Shown here: in pieces, positions 45,077-54,228 of the stretch
Numbering within the stretch: position 1 is the stretch's first letter
How the letters are laid out: each line of letters begins with the position of its first letter
Source of the DNA: Acidimicrobiales bacterium
GTDB lineage: Bacteria > Actinomycetota > Acidimicrobiia > Acidimicrobiales > SKKL01
Direction: 5' to 3'
Assembly (NCBI GenBank): GCA_034521975.1
Contig: JAXHLR010000002.1
Span: 124,001 to 188,000 of the forward strand
DNA length: 64,000 bases
The notes under the pieces: model-generated
The model's input: only the letters and a program-made list of their open reading frames with translations
What the model was told of the DNA's origin: nothing
Database searches by the model: none
Translations under genes and position numbers: made by a program

Positions 45077-45664
45077 TCAGACGGCCAGGCCGTCCAGGCA
45101 GAAGCGCACGGCCAGGTCGGCCAGCTCCCCGGCGTCGGGGCCGTGCTCGTGGCGCAGCATGATCGAGAGGTGCACGGTCACCCCGAGGATCGCGTGGGCC
45201 AGCATCTGCGGATCGTCGTCGCGCACCTGGCCACTGATGATGGCATCCTTGACGAGTCCGACGACATCGGCGAGCGCGACGTCGTGCGCCTGGCGCAGCG
45301 TCGGGGCGAACCGATCCTCGCCGGAGGCGAACTGGGCGAGCTTGACCAGGGCCGGGTGCTCGGCCTGCCACGTGATGGTCGCCCGGATGCCCAGCTCGAT
45401 GCGGCGCAAGGGGTCAGGCTCGGCGCCGATCGCCTCCCGCTGGCAGCGGCGGAGACGGTGCTGGGCCTCGGTCAGGATCTCGTGGAGGAGCGACTCCTTC
45501 GAGTTGAAGTACCAGTAGAAGACCCCCTTGCCGACACCGATGCCGTCGACGATCTCCGACACCGCGGTGGGGTCATAGCCGTGCTCCGCGAACCGCTCGG
45601 TGGCGTAGTCCATGAGCTGGCGGCGCCGTTCACGGCCACGGGGGGTGAGTCGCCGGTCGGTCAT
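45077..45664 (-). CDS. TetR family transcriptional regulator
   Basis: A 195-residue regulator. N-terminal HTH: RRQLMDYATERFAEHGYDPTAVSEIVDG and GVGKGVFYWYFNSKESLLHE. C-terminal helical ligand domain (LGIRATITWQAEHPALVKLAQF). The start at 45664 is chosen because the preceding frame is not conserved-looking. Divergent from the ACT-domain gene; no obvious operator palindrome in the spacer. Confidence 0.88.
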   Translation of the reverse strand: MTDRRLTPRGRERRRQLMDYATERFAEHGYDPTAVSEIVDGIGVGKGVFYWYFNSKESLLHEILTEAQHRLRRCQREAIGAEPDPLRRIELGIRATITWQAEHPALVKLAQFASGEDRFAPTLRQAHDVALADVVGLVKDAIISGQVRDDDPQMLAHAILGVTVHLSIMLRHEHGPDAGELADLAVRFCLDGLAV

Positions 45665-45780
45665 CGCGGTCGACGCTACCAGGGGAGGCGAGGCCCCCTC
45701 TTGGGTGGTGGCGACGCCCGACATCAACATGTACGCGCCACGAAACCCCCCGTTCACAGTGAGGCCGTACGGTCACCGAC

Positions 45781-46449
45781 ATGGAGACCTACGTGGTACG
45801 TCTGTGGCTTCCAGATCGACCTGGGGCGCTCGGTGCGGTCACCAGTCGCATCGGTGCGGTCCGGGGAAGCGTGGTGGGGATCGAGATCCTCGAACGAAGC
45901 GCCGGAGGGGCGATCGACGAACTGGTCGTGGAGCTTCCCGCCGACGATCTCGTCGAGCTGTTGATCCACGAGGTCGGCCAGGTCGACGGCGTCGATGTGG
46001 AGTTCATCGAACCGATCGCCGGTGCCGTGCACGATCCCCGGCTCGACGCGCTCGAGATCGCTGCGGTCCTGGTCGGGGCCCCGACCCCCGACGACCTGCT
46101 CGAGGCCTTGTGCACCCACGCCCGTCGCACGATCGGCGCCACCTGGGCGTCGGTGGTCGATCTCGAGGACGGCGAGGTCAGGGTCGGCGACGGTCCCGGT
46201 CCGGCTCCGGCTTGGCTGGCCGCCTTCGTCGAAGGCACGAGGTTGATGCACCACGGTGAGTCTGGTGGTCCCGATGACGTCGTGTGGGCGCCCTTGCCCG
46301 CATCGGGGTACGCGCTGTTGCTGGGACGGACCGGTACCGCCTTCCGGGCGCTGGAGCGGAGGCACGTCGCTGCGCTGGCGAGGATCGCCGACACCAGGTT
46401 TCGCGATGTGAGACGGACCCGGTCGCAGGCGCTGCACCCCAGCGTCTGA
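45781..46449 (+). CDS. ACT-domain protein with GAF-like C-terminal half
   Basis: A 222-residue protein. The N-terminal ACT domain (about 1-75: RLWLPDRPGALGAVTSRIGAV, VVGIEILERS) is a small-molecule, usually amino-acid, sensor. The C-terminal half (IAAVLVGAPTPDDLLEALCTHARRTIGATW, then GYALLLGRTGTAFRALERRHVAALARIAD) has the helix-strand pattern of a GAF-like domain. No DNA-binding motif is visible. Role unknown, perhaps sensing amino-acid level. Confidence 0.75.
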   Translation: METYVVRLWLPDRPGALGAVTSRIGAVRGSVVGIEILERSAGGAIDELVVELPADDLVELLIHEVGQVDGVDVEFIEPIAGAVHDPRLDALEIAAVLVGAPTPDDLLEALCTHARRTIGATWASVVDLEDGEVRVGDGPGPAPAWLAAFVEGTRLMHHGESGGPDDVVWAPLPASGYALLLGRTGTAFRALERRHVAALARIADTRFRDVRRTRSQALHPSV

Positions 46450-46465
46450 TCGACGGTGGACACCT

Positions 46466-47956
46466 TCAGGCGGAGGCGATCCACCCTCGCGAGCGCTCGA
46501 CGGCCCTGAGCCACTGGGTGTGGTCGGCATCGGCCCGGTCACGGTCGAGCGCGGGTGTCGCCTCGACGTCGACGGCCCAGTGGTCCCCGATCTCCTCCAG
46601 CGACGACCACACGCCCTCGGCGAGTCCTGCCAGGTACGCGGCACCGATGGCGGTGGTCTCCTGGTTGGCCGGCCGCGAGACGGGGACACCGAGTTGGTCG
46701 GCCTGGAGCTGGAGCAGCAGGTCCATGGCCGACGCCCCACCGTCGGCACGCATCGACTGCACCTCGCGACCCGATGCCGAGCACATGACATCGACCACGT
46801 CACGTGTCTGGTGCACCATGGCGTCGATGACTGCCCGGGCCAGGTGCGCGCGGCCGGTTCCGCGGGTGATCCCGACGATGGTCCCGCGGGCATGAGGGTC
46901 CCACCACGGGCTACCGAGGCCAGTGAAGGCGGGGACGAACACCACCCCGTCGCTGTCGTCACACTGGCGCGCCAGCGCCTCGAGCTCGGATGCGGCCCCG
47001 ATGATCCCCAGCCCGTCGCGCAACCACTGCACCGCCGCCCCGGTCGCGAAGATCGAGCCCTCGAGCGCGTAGTGCGTGATCGATCCCCCGGCGGGCGAGG
47101 CGATCGTCCAGGCGACCGTGGTCAGCAGACCGTCGATGGGCTCGGGACAGCTGTCGCCGACGTTCATCAACACGAACGAGCCCGTGCCGTAGGTGTTCTT
47201 GGTCATGCCCGGCCGCACACAGGCCTGGCCGAAGAGCGCCGCCTGCTGGTCGCCGGCGATCCCGCTGATGGGCACGTCGGCACCGAGCGCGGTGGTGTCG
47301 GCGGTGACTCCGAAGCGGCCGCTGCTCGGACGGACCTCGGGCAGGGCGTGGCCCGGCACCCCGAACAGTTCGATGAGATCGTCGGACCAGCTCAGACGGT
47401 GGATGTCGTAGAGCATGGTGCGGCTGGCGTTGCTCGGATCGGTGGCGTGGACCGCGCCTCCGGAGAGCTTCCACAGCAGCCACGAATCGATGGTCCCCAC
47501 CGCCAGGTCGTCGTCGTCGCCAACGCCGCCCTTGTCGATGAGCCACCGCAGCTTGGTGGCCGAGAAGTACGGATCGAGCACCAGGCCGGTCCGGTCGCGG
47601 ACCATGGGCAGGTGTCCGCCGGCCTCGAGCGCCTCGCACTCACCGGCGGTGCGTCGGTCCTGCCACACGATCGCGTGGTGCCGTGGCGCTCCCGTCCGGC
47701 GGTCCCAGGCCACGATGGTCTCTCGTTGGTCGGTGATCCCCACGGTGGCGACCGTGTCGTCCAGCGAGGAGATCAGCTCGGCCAGGGTGCGCTGCACCGT
47801 CGACCAGATCTCCTCGGCATCGTGTTCGACCCAGCCTGGACGAGGGAAGTGCTGGGTGAACTCGTGGTAGGACCACCTCACCGGTTGTCCGCGCTCGTCG
47901 ACCGCCAGGGCGCGCACACCGGTGGTGCCGGCGTCGATGGAGATGACCACTGCCAT
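46466..47956 (-). CDS. glpK: Glycerol kinase
   Basis: A 496-residue FGGY kinase of the glycerol kinase type: ISIDAGTTGVRALAVDERG, HDAEEIWSTVQRTLAEL, GITDQRETIVAWDR, HAIVWQDRRTAGECE, GVPGHALPEVRPSSG, ISGIAGDQQAALFGQ, NTYGTGSFVLMNVG and RADGGASAMDLLLQ. These residues match glycerol kinase better than the relative at 22947. It phosphorylates glycerol to sn-glycerol 3-phosphate, which GlpD at 25926 can oxidise. Divergent from the phosphofructokinase gene, 107 bp apart. Confidence 0.92.
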   Translation of the reverse strand: MAVVISIDAGTTGVRALAVDERGQPVRWSYHEFTQHFPRPGWVEHDAEEIWSTVQRTLAELISSLDDTVATVGITDQRETIVAWDRRTGAPRHHAIVWQDRRTAGECEALEAGGHLPMVRDRTGLVLDPYFSATKLRWLIDKGGVGDDDDLAVGTIDSWLLWKLSGGAVHATDPSNASRTMLYDIHRLSWSDDLIELFGVPGHALPEVRPSSGRFGVTADTTALGADVPISGIAGDQQAALFGQACVRPGMTKNTYGTGSFVLMNVGDSCPEPIDGLLTTVAWTIASPAGGSITHYALEGSIFATGAAVQWLRDGLGIIGAASELEALARQCDDSDGVVFVPAFTGLGSPWWDPHARGTIVGITRGTGRAHLARAVIDAMVHQTRDVVDVMCSASGREVQSMRADGGASAMDLLLQLQADQLGVPVSRPANQETTAIGAAYLAGLAEGVWSSLEEIGDHWAVDVEATPALDRDRADADHTQWLRAVERSRGWIASA

Positions 47957-48063
47957 GGCGCCATACCCTACGCAACCGTCGCGTCTCGTGGTCCACTCGC
48001 TAGCGTGACGCATCGGACCGCTCGGGTGGCGTCCGACGACGACCAACCAGAACAGGAGCTCAG

Positions 48064-49095
48064 ATGCGTGTCGGGGTCTTGACCGCCGGTGGGGACTGTC
48101 CGGGACTCAACGCGGTGATCCGCGCGGTGGTGCGAAAGGCCGAGCGCCACTACGGCGACTCGGTCGTCGGGTTCCATGACGGGTTTCGAGGCGTGATCGA
48201 GAACGACTGGACCGAGCTCGACGTCGAACGGTGCCGAGGGATCCTGCCCCGTGGCGGAACGATCCTCGGCACGAGCCGGGTCGAACCGTACTCGGAGCAC
48301 GACGGTGTCGAACGGGTCCGGCTCACCATGTCCGAACTCGGAGTCGATGCCCTGATCGCGGTCGGAGGGGACGGTTCGCTGGGAGCGGCGCGCGATCTCG
48401 CCGACGACGGCGTGCCGATCGTCGGGGTCCCCAAGACCATCGACAACGACATCGATGCCACCGAGATGACCTTCGGGTTCGACACTGCGGTACAGATCGC
48501 CACCGACGCCATCGACCGGCTCCACACCACCGCCGAGTCCCACGACCGAGTGATGGTCGTCGAGGTCATGGGACGCCACGCCGGACACATCGCGATCAGG
48601 GCGGGCCTGGCCGGGGGAGCCAGCCTCACCCTCATCCCCGAGCACCCCTTCGACATCGAAGCCGTGTGCGAGAGCATCTTCCGCCGGCATCGGCGCGCCA
48701 AGAAGTACGCCACGATCATCGTGGTGGCCGAAGGCGCCGAACCCGTGGCGGGGACCCTGGACCTGGCCCCCAAGGAGCGCGACCGGTTCGGCCACGTGCG
48801 CCTGGGAGGGATCGCGCAGGTGGTCGCCGACGAGGTCGAGCACCGCACCGGATACGAGACCCGGGTGACCATCCTCGGCCATGTGCAGCGTGGTGGGACC
48901 CCGACATCGTTCGATCGGGTGCTGGCCTCCCGCTACGGGGTGGCGGCCATCGACGCCGTGCACGACGCTGCGTTCGGGCAGATGGTGGCGCTCGACGCCG
49001 ACCGGATCGTCCGGGTCGACCTTCACGAGGCGACCGGCACCCTCAAGATGGTCAGCGACGAGCTCTACGACGCCGCTTCGCAGTTCTTCTCCTGA
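48064..49095 (+). CDS. pfkA: 6-phosphofructokinase
   Basis: A 343-residue enzyme phosphorylating fructose 6-phosphate. LTAGGDCPGLNAVIRA (N-terminal loop), VGGDGSLGAARDL, PKTIDNDIDATEMTFGFDTA (substrate and catalytic Asp), EVMGRHAGHIA, and LGHVQRGG. Glycine at the GGDGS position is typical of ATP-dependent enzymes, whereas Lys in PKTIDND is typical of pyrophosphate-type relatives. This mix occurs in actinobacterial PFKs; the phosphate donor cannot be settled. AGGAG ribosome-binding site. Confidence 0.9.
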   Translation: MRVGVLTAGGDCPGLNAVIRAVVRKAERHYGDSVVGFHDGFRGVIENDWTELDVERCRGILPRGGTILGTSRVEPYSEHDGVERVRLTMSELGVDALIAVGGDGSLGAARDLADDGVPIVGVPKTIDNDIDATEMTFGFDTAVQIATDAIDRLHTTAESHDRVMVVEVMGRHAGHIAIRAGLAGGASLTLIPEHPFDIEAVCESIFRRHRRAKKYATIIVVAEGAEPVAGTLDLAPKERDRFGHVRLGGIAQVVADEVEHRTGYETRVTILGHVQRGGTPTSFDRVLASRYGVAAIDAVHDAAFGQMVALDADRIVRVDLHEATGTLKMVSDELYDAASQFFS

Positions 49096-49797
49096 TCACC
49101 GGTCGTCGTCGGTGGTGGTGGTGGTGAAATCCCTGGTGGTGGTGGTGGTGGTGGTCGTCGTCGTGGTGGAGGGGCACGACGGATCGGGATCGAACCGCTC
49201 GTAGTCGCACTGTCCGACCGGCTCGCTGCTGTTCGAACCCGACCCGGTGGGAACCGACCGGATCTCGCCGTCGATCTCGAAGCGGGCCATCTCGTAGCCG
49301 AACACCGGCTGGGTGGCGGTGAAGACGATCTGGGCGACGGCGCGGGCCAGCTCGGTCCCGTCGATCTCGAAGAGCGCGGCGTCGGCCATCTCGATCGTGA
49401 CCGTGCGCGACCCCTCGTCGGAGCGATGCCCGAGGAAGACCACACCCTCGGGGATCGCACTTCGATGGTCCTGTTGGCGAGTGCCCTCGGTGAGACGGTT
49501 CAGCACGGCGGTGAGGTCGTCGGCTCGGCTCACCTCGATCTGGGTGGACTCCCGCGAGAGCAGGTCGTCGGCGATGAACCACAGCCCGCGGGGGAGGGTC
49601 GATTCGGCCGGGGTGGTGGTGGTGGGCGGCGGGGCCGGCTCGAGCAGATTGGCGTACTCGTCGTCGAGGGTGATGGGTTCGGGTTCGGCGTCGCTGGGCA
49701 TGGCGCAGCCCATGAGCAGGGTCATGGCCGCGGCGGCGAGGGCCAGCAGGCGTCGCGCCCGGGCCCGGTGGCTGTCGCATCTAGCGAGGTTCGACAT
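49096..49797 (-). CDS. GerMN-domain lipoprotein, LpqB-like, with poly-Thr tail
   Basis: A 233-residue lipoprotein. Signal sequence with lipobox LLMGC, then a Pro/Thr-rich linker. GerMN-like domain: WFIADDLLSRESTQIEVSRADD, LNRLTEGTRQQDHRS, and IEMADAALFEIDGTELARAVAQIVFT. The C-terminus has runs of threonine coded by an ACC-rich low-complexity stretch (49110-49165). It is the third gene after a response regulator and histidine kinase, the order of mtrA-mtrB-lpqB, though it is much shorter than LpqB and lacks the beta-propeller. Overlaps the histidine kinase 3' end by 17 bp. Confidence 0.78.
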   Translation of the reverse strand: MSNLARCDSHRARARRLLALAAAAMTLLMGCAMPSDAEPEPITLDDEYANLLEPAPPPTTTTPAESTLPRGLWFIADDLLSRESTQIEVSRADDLTAVLNRLTEGTRQQDHRSAIPEGVVFLGHRSDEGSRTVTIEMADAALFEIDGTELARAVAQIVFTATQPVFGYEMARFEIDGEIRSVPTGSGSNSSEPVGQCDYERFDPDPSCPSTTTTTTTTTTTRDFTTTTTDDDR

Positions 49798-51256
49798 GGG
49801 GCATCGTCAGGAGGGGGGTGTCGGCGGTGGAGTCGGGTCGTTGGGGATCGGCTTGCTCGTGGTCGTGCTCGGCGATCGGGAGGGTGACGACGAAGCTGGC
49901 TCCGCGCACCCCGTCGCTGCGGTTCTCGACCCGCACGGTTCCTCCGTGGAGCCGAACGTGCTCGGCGACCAGCGCCAAGCCCAATCCGGTGCCCGTGTCG
50001 GTGCCCCGCGACCCTGCGGTGCCACCGCGGGAGAAGCGGTCGAAGATGCGATCGCGGTCCTCTGGTGCCACGCCTTCGCCCGCGTCCTCGATCGCGAACC
50101 GGATCTGGTCGCCGTGGCGGCTGAGGCGAATGGAGGTGGCGCCGCCGCCGTACTTGGCTGCGTTGTCGAGCAGGTTGGCGACGACCCGGGCCATGCGGCG
50201 CTTGTCGACCTCGACGATCGCGTCGGCGAGCGAGCCGTCGGCGATGACCGGTACGGGCTCGTGGGTTGCGGCTTGGACGGCCTGGCCGAGGAACTCGGCG
50301 AGCGCGACCGGTTCGAGGTCGAGGTGGGCAGCTCCCGAATCGAAGCGCGAGATCTCGAGGAGGTCGCCGACGAGCTGTTGGAAGCGGTTCACGTCGTGGA
50401 CGAGCAGGTCGAGCGCGGCCCTGGACCGTTCGGGGAGCTCGTCGCGTCGGGTCTCGAGGACCTCGATGGAGGCCGCAAGGGTCATGAGCGGAGACCGCAG
50501 CTCGTGGCTGACGTCGGAGGCGAACCGGGCGTCGCGCTCGATGCGGGTCTGGAGCGCGGCCGCCATCTCGTTGAACGAGGACACCAGCACCGCCAGATCG
50601 GGGTCGTTGGCCGACTCGAGTCGGGTGTCGAGGCGCCCGCCGGCGATGGCCTCGGCGGCGATGCCGACATCGACCAGCGGCAGAAGCGTGCGCCGGCTGG
50701 CCCACCAACCGAGGGTGGCACCCGCCAGCGCGGTGAGCGCCGAGGCGGCGGTGAGCCAGTAGGCGAGCACGTCGAAGGAGCGTTCGAGCTCGGCGAGCGA
50801 CACCACCTCGTAGTACTGGGCGTCGGCGGCGGGGATGGGGACCCCGACCGCCAGCACCGGCTCGTCGGCGTGGCGGTACCGCATCGACGCAGGGGTCCCC
50901 GACGCCACCAGCTCGCGCAGCCCCGGAGGGATGTCCTCGAACACCACCCGCTGGCTGCTCGAGGAGGTGTTGAGCCCCTCGTCGATCTCGATGGCCAGCA
51001 CCTGGCTGGCGGGGGTGGGCAGCGAGCCCATGTACTCGCTCATGTTGGTCTCGCCTCCGGCGAGCAGCGTGTCCCTGAGCGGCTGGGCGTTCCCGTACAG
51101 GCGCTCGACCGCGATCGACTCTCGCTGGTTGAGCTGCGATTGGCGGGTGAAGGCCCACGTGGAGGTCGAGAAGGTGACCGAGAGGAGCAGCGATCCCAAT
51201 GCGAAGGCAAGGGTGATCCGGGCTCGGAGGCCGAGGGGTCGCGGGCGGAGCCTCAT
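49781..51256 (-). CDS. mtrB: Sensor histidine kinase, MtrB-like
   Basis: A 491-residue membrane kinase: transmembrane segments at about 13-35 and 173-195 around an extracytoplasmic sensor, then HAMP (RTLLPLVDVGIAAEAIAGG). The H-box is FASDVSHELRSPLMTLAASIE, with N-box LLDNAAKYGGGATS, G1 EDAGEGVAPEDRDRIFDRF and G2 GTGLGLALV. Pairs with the response regulator directly upstream. In MtrAB systems the kinase affects cell-wall and division genes. The assignment to MtrB relies on gene order and domain make-up. Confidence 0.82.
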   Translation of the reverse strand: MRLRPRPLGLRARITLAFALGSLLLSVTFSTSTWAFTRQSQLNQRESIAVERLYGNAQPLRDTLLAGGETNMSEYMGSLPTPASQVLAIEIDEGLNTSSSSQRVVFEDIPPGLRELVASGTPASMRYRHADEPVLAVGVPIPAADAQYYEVVSLAELERSFDVLAYWLTAASALTALAGATLGWWASRRTLLPLVDVGIAAEAIAGGRLDTRLESANDPDLAVLVSSFNEMAAALQTRIERDARFASDVSHELRSPLMTLAASIEVLETRRDELPERSRAALDLLVHDVNRFQQLVGDLLEISRFDSGAAHLDLEPVALAEFLGQAVQAATHEPVPVIADGSLADAIVEVDKRRMARVVANLLDNAAKYGGGATSIRLSRHGDQIRFAIEDAGEGVAPEDRDRIFDRFSRGGTAGSRGTDTGTGLGLALVAEHVRLHGGTVRVENRSDGVRGASFVVTLPIAEHDHEQADPQRPDSTADTPLLTMPHVEPR

Positions 51257-51268
51257 GGGTGGGGTCGG

Positions 51269-51949
51269 TCAGGGTTGGAGCTTGTAGCCGAGGCCCCGCA
51301 CCGTGACCACGTGCCGCGGGTTGGCGGAGTCGGCCTCGATCTTGGTGCGCAGCCGGCGGATGTGGACATCGACCAGGCGGCCGTCACCGAAGTAACCGTA
51401 GCCCCACACCCGCTCGAGCAGTACCTCGCGGCTGAACACCCGTCCGGGGCTGGAGGCCAGCTCGACGAGGAGCCGGAACTCGGTCTTGGTGAGATGGACC
51501 TCCTCACCGTCGCGGGTGACGACACCTTCGTCGGGGATGATCTCGAGGTCGCCCAGCGTGAGGTGCGTGCTCGACGGATCGGAGGAGCGGATGCGACGCA
51601 GGAGCGCCCGGATCCGGGCGGACAGCTCCTTGGGGGCGAACGGCTTGGTGAGGTAGTCGTCGGCGCCCGCCTCGAGTCCGGCGACCACATCGTGGGTGTC
51701 GGCCCTGGCGGTGACCATGATGATCGGCACGTCGCTCGACCGGCGGATGGATCGGCACACCTCGAACCCGTCGATGCCGGGCAACATGATGTCGATGAGC
51801 ACGACATCGGTCGGATTGCGTCCGAACAGGTCGAGCGCGTCCTCGCCGTTGTCGGCCTCGTCGACGATCCAGCCTTCGTCCTCGAGCGCGAGCTTGACCG
51901 CGGTGCGGATGCGCTCGTCGTCCTCAACGGTCAGAATCCTCGTTCCCAC
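51269..51949 (-). CDS. mtrA: OmpR-type response regulator, MtrA-like
   Basis: A 226-residue regulator. Receiver domain: TRILTVEDDERIRTAVKLAL (acidic pocket), phosphorylated Asp in VVLIDIMLPGIDG, and KPFAPKELSARIRAL (Lys). The winged helix follows: LTLGDLEIIPDEG, TKTEFRLLVELASSPGRVFSREVLLERVWGYG and DVHIRRLRTKIE, close to MtrA/PhoP-type. The GTG start directly before the receiver domain is used. First gene of the three-gene operon ending with the lipoprotein. Confidence 0.88.
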   Translation of the reverse strand: MGTRILTVEDDERIRTAVKLALEDEGWIVDEADNGEDALDLFGRNPTDVVLIDIMLPGIDGFEVCRSIRRSSDVPIIMVTARADTHDVVAGLEAGADDYLTKPFAPKELSARIRALLRRIRSSDPSSTHLTLGDLEIIPDEGVVTRDGEEVHLTKTEFRLLVELASSPGRVFSREVLLERVWGYGYFGDGRLVDVHIRRLRTKIEADSANPRHVVTVRGLGYKLQP

Positions 51950-52003
51950 GCACGAATGGTGCCTCATCTGGGCTCGCGATGTGGGGAGGGTCGCCAAGAT
52001 TCG

Positions 52004-52798
52004 TCAGGTCGGGGGTGGGTCAGCGGTGACGAGAAGGGCGGCGAGGGCATCGAAGAGCACGGGATGTGCTGCGAGGCAGCAGGTCCCCGAAGGGGGGCCT
52101 CCGTCGAGGTCTCCCACGCGCGCTCCCGCCTCGGCGGCGATCACGGACCCCGCCGCCAGGTCCCACGGTTGCAGCCCGCGCTCGTAGTACGCGTCGACCC
52201 GGCCACAAGCCACCGAGCACAGGTCGAGCGCCGCACCACCCATGCGGCGGATGTCACGGATGCGGGGGAGCACGGTGGTGAGCACCTCGGCCTGGTGGCG
52301 ACGCTGACCGGCGTCGTAGGAGAACCCGGTCGCGACGAGTGCATGCGCGAGGTCGGGCGGTGTTCCGAGGCCGAGCACGGCGCCGTTGCGAGTGGCCCCG
52401 CCCCCCGCCCGGGCAGAGAACAGGTCACCGGTGAGCGGATCGGCCACGACCCCGATCGACGGTCGACCGTCGATGACGGCCCCGATCGACACGCTGAAGC
52501 CAGGATGGCCGTAGACGAAGTTGGTCGTGCCATCGAGGGGGTCGACCACCCAGTCGACCCCGGAGCGACCCGCGATCGAGGACCCCTCTTCGCCCACGAG
52601 CCCGTCGTCGGGGCGGGCGCTGGTCAGCAGGTCGACGACGAGGGTCTCGCAGCTGCGGTCGACGTCGGTGACGAGATCGGTGGGGGTGACCTTGGTCGAC
52701 ACGTGCAGATCGGCGTGATGCATCGATGTCCGCAGGTGCTCGGCACCAGCCATGGCCACGCGCTCGGCGAGCGCGAGCAGGGCGTCGAGGTCGGCCAC
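52004..52798 (-). CDS. Inositol monophosphatase family protein (SuhB-like)
   Basis: A 264-residue enzyme with the full set of metal and substrate motifs: LVTDVDRSCE, GEEGSS, WVVDPLDGTTNFVYGHPGFSV, and QPWDLAAGSVIAAEAGARVG. The DPLDGTTN form and the pattern GFSVSIG are typical of true inositol-1-monophosphatases. A second, more divergent family member is at 1222-1974. Supplies inositol for PI lipids or mycothiol. Preceded by a small membrane-protein gene on the same strand. Confidence 0.9.
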   Translation of the reverse strand: MADLDALLALAERVAMAGAEHLRTSMHHADLHVSTKVTPTDLVTDVDRSCETLVVDLLTSARPDDGLVGEEGSSIAGRSGVDWVVDPLDGTTNFVYGHPGFSVSIGAVIDGRPSIGVVADPLTGDLFSARAGGGATRNGAVLGLGTPPDLAHALVATGFSYDAGQRRHQAEVLTTVLPRIRDIRRMGGAALDLCSVACGRVDAYYERGLQPWDLAAGSVIAAEAGARVGDLDGGPPSGTCCLAAHPVLFDALAALLVTADPPPT

Positions 52799-52802
52799 CG
52801 GA

Positions 52803-53093
52803 TCAGCTGGGGGGCGAGCTCGGCTGGCCGCGCCGACGCTGGTCGATGCTGTGCCACTCGGTCATGGCCCGCAACGCCAGCACCGCGACGATGGCGACGC
52901 CACCGGCGGCCAGGACGGCACCGACCACGCCTCCGATCGTGGACGCGACGCCACCGTCGGTCTGCAGGTCGGTGACCGCGTAGCCGATCAAGCCGCCACA
53001 CAGGCCGGCGAGCAGGATCGCGGCGAAGGCAAGGGCCCGCGCTCCCGACGATGGAACCGCCGGCTGCAGGGATTGGTGGCGTTCAGCGTTCAT
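52803..53093 (-). CDS. Small two-helix membrane protein
   Basis: A 96-residue protein with two hydrophobic segments (about 18-44 and 50-74), the second glycine-rich (GVVGAVLAAGGVAIV), and a polar C-terminal tail (SIDQRRRGQPSSPPS). No known family. It ends 4 bp before the phosphatase gene, so it is likely co-transcribed. Confidence 0.65.
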   Translation of the reverse strand: MNAERHQSLQPAVPSSGARALAFAAILLAGLCGGLIGYAVTDLQTDGGVASTIGGVVGAVLAAGGVAIVAVLALRAMTEWHSIDQRRRGQPSSPPS

Positions 53094-53189
53094 CGAGGGT
53101 CAGCGTAGTGGGCGAGGCGCCCGTATCTGGAGTGGTCCATTCGACTCATCGCGCTTCACTCGGGGCGGTCGCGGGTCGATACTGGAGAT

Positions 53190-54173
53190 GTGGAACACGC
53201 CGCTCAGACCGAACTGGTCCGACTCGACCAAGCCACCGCCGTGCCGCTGCGGCGTCTTGGCGCCCTGCTGCAGGCCGCGCGCGGTGGGGCCGACCTCGAC
53301 GAGGTGGCCCGGCGCAGCGCCGGCCGCTACGCGCCCGTCGACCTGATCGAGATCGAGCAGGGACGGGTCGACCTGAGCGACGACGAGGTCACCCGTCTGC
53401 TCGACCTGTACGGGGCCGACCCTGGCGAGCTGGTGGCGTCACGATCCACCTTGGTCATCGACGTCCACGAGGGCACGGTCGCGGCCGGCCCGTGGTCGAC
53501 GTCGTTCTCTCCGGAAGCCGACACCGCTGACGACGTCCTGTCCCGCTACCTGGCACTGGTCTATGAGATGCGGGGCCTGCCAGTCGGTACCCCGGTGCCG
53601 CTGCGGTCCCTCGACGTGTCGGTGCTGTCCAGCGCCCTGGCGATCTCCAGCGTCGACGTCGAACACCGACTGCACGTGCTCATGGAGGCCGACGACGGTG
53701 CCATCGAGCGGCTCCGGACGCTCCTGCGCGCCAAGGTGCTCGTTCCCGTGATCGGATTGGTCGTCGGGGTCACCGGCCTCGGGGTGTTGGTGCTGGTTCC
53801 CAGCTCCGACGCCGCTCCCGGCACCGAGCTCGGTCGGGCGGTGGCGGCCACCGCCACCGATTCGTCGGTGGTGATCGGCGAGGGTCTCACCATCGAGGCC
53901 CCCGAGGCGACCCCCGCACCCGCACCCGCCCCCGAAGCCGGCACCGACACCGGCACCGGCACCGGAACCCTCACCGAGGATCCGGCCACCCCACCTCCGG
54001 CGTCGCCGGCGCCCGCTGCGCCCGATCCCGGCGAGGTCGTGATCGGTGACGGTCTCAGCGTCGAGGCACCCGAACCGGTCGCCCCGCCCGTCTCCGCCCC
54101 GGCGGTCGCTCCCGACGGCGAGGTTGTGATCGGTGACGGGCTCACCATCGAGCGCTCCGATCTCGAACCCTGA
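53190..54173 (+). CDS. HTH-like/single-TM protein with repeated extracytoplasmic motif
   Basis: A 327-residue protein. N-terminal region has an Xre-like helical pattern (LGALLQAARGGADLDEVARRSAG, VDLIEIEQGRVDLSDDEVTRLLDLYG), then a mixed domain and one transmembrane segment (about 189-206). The outside part is Pro/Ala/Thr-rich with a motif VVIG(E/D)GL(T/S)(I/V)E occurring three times (about 228, 283, 311). The layout resembles membrane-anchored HTH proteins such as RodZ, but the repeats are its own. GTG start. Confidence 0.7.
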   Translation: MEHAAQTELVRLDQATAVPLRRLGALLQAARGGADLDEVARRSAGRYAPVDLIEIEQGRVDLSDDEVTRLLDLYGADPGELVASRSTLVIDVHEGTVAAGPWSTSFSPEADTADDVLSRYLALVYEMRGLPVGTPVPLRSLDVSVLSSALAISSVDVEHRLHVLMEADDGAIERLRTLLRAKVLVPVIGLVVGVTGLGVLVLVPSSDAAPGTELGRAVAATATDSSVVIGEGLTIEAPEATPAPAPAPEAGTDTGTGTGTLTEDPATPPPASPAPAAPDPGEVVIGDGLSVEAPEPVAPPVSAPAVAPDGEVVIGDGLTIERSDLEP

Positions 54174-54228
54174 CCCGTCGCGGTTCGCGGTGGTGGTCCG
54201 AGTCGAGCACTGCTGCCACACTTGAGTC

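Noticed and set aside
49313-52975. 1220-codon plus-strand frame
   Set aside because: Antisense to the kinase, regulator and phosphatase genes; no domain visible.
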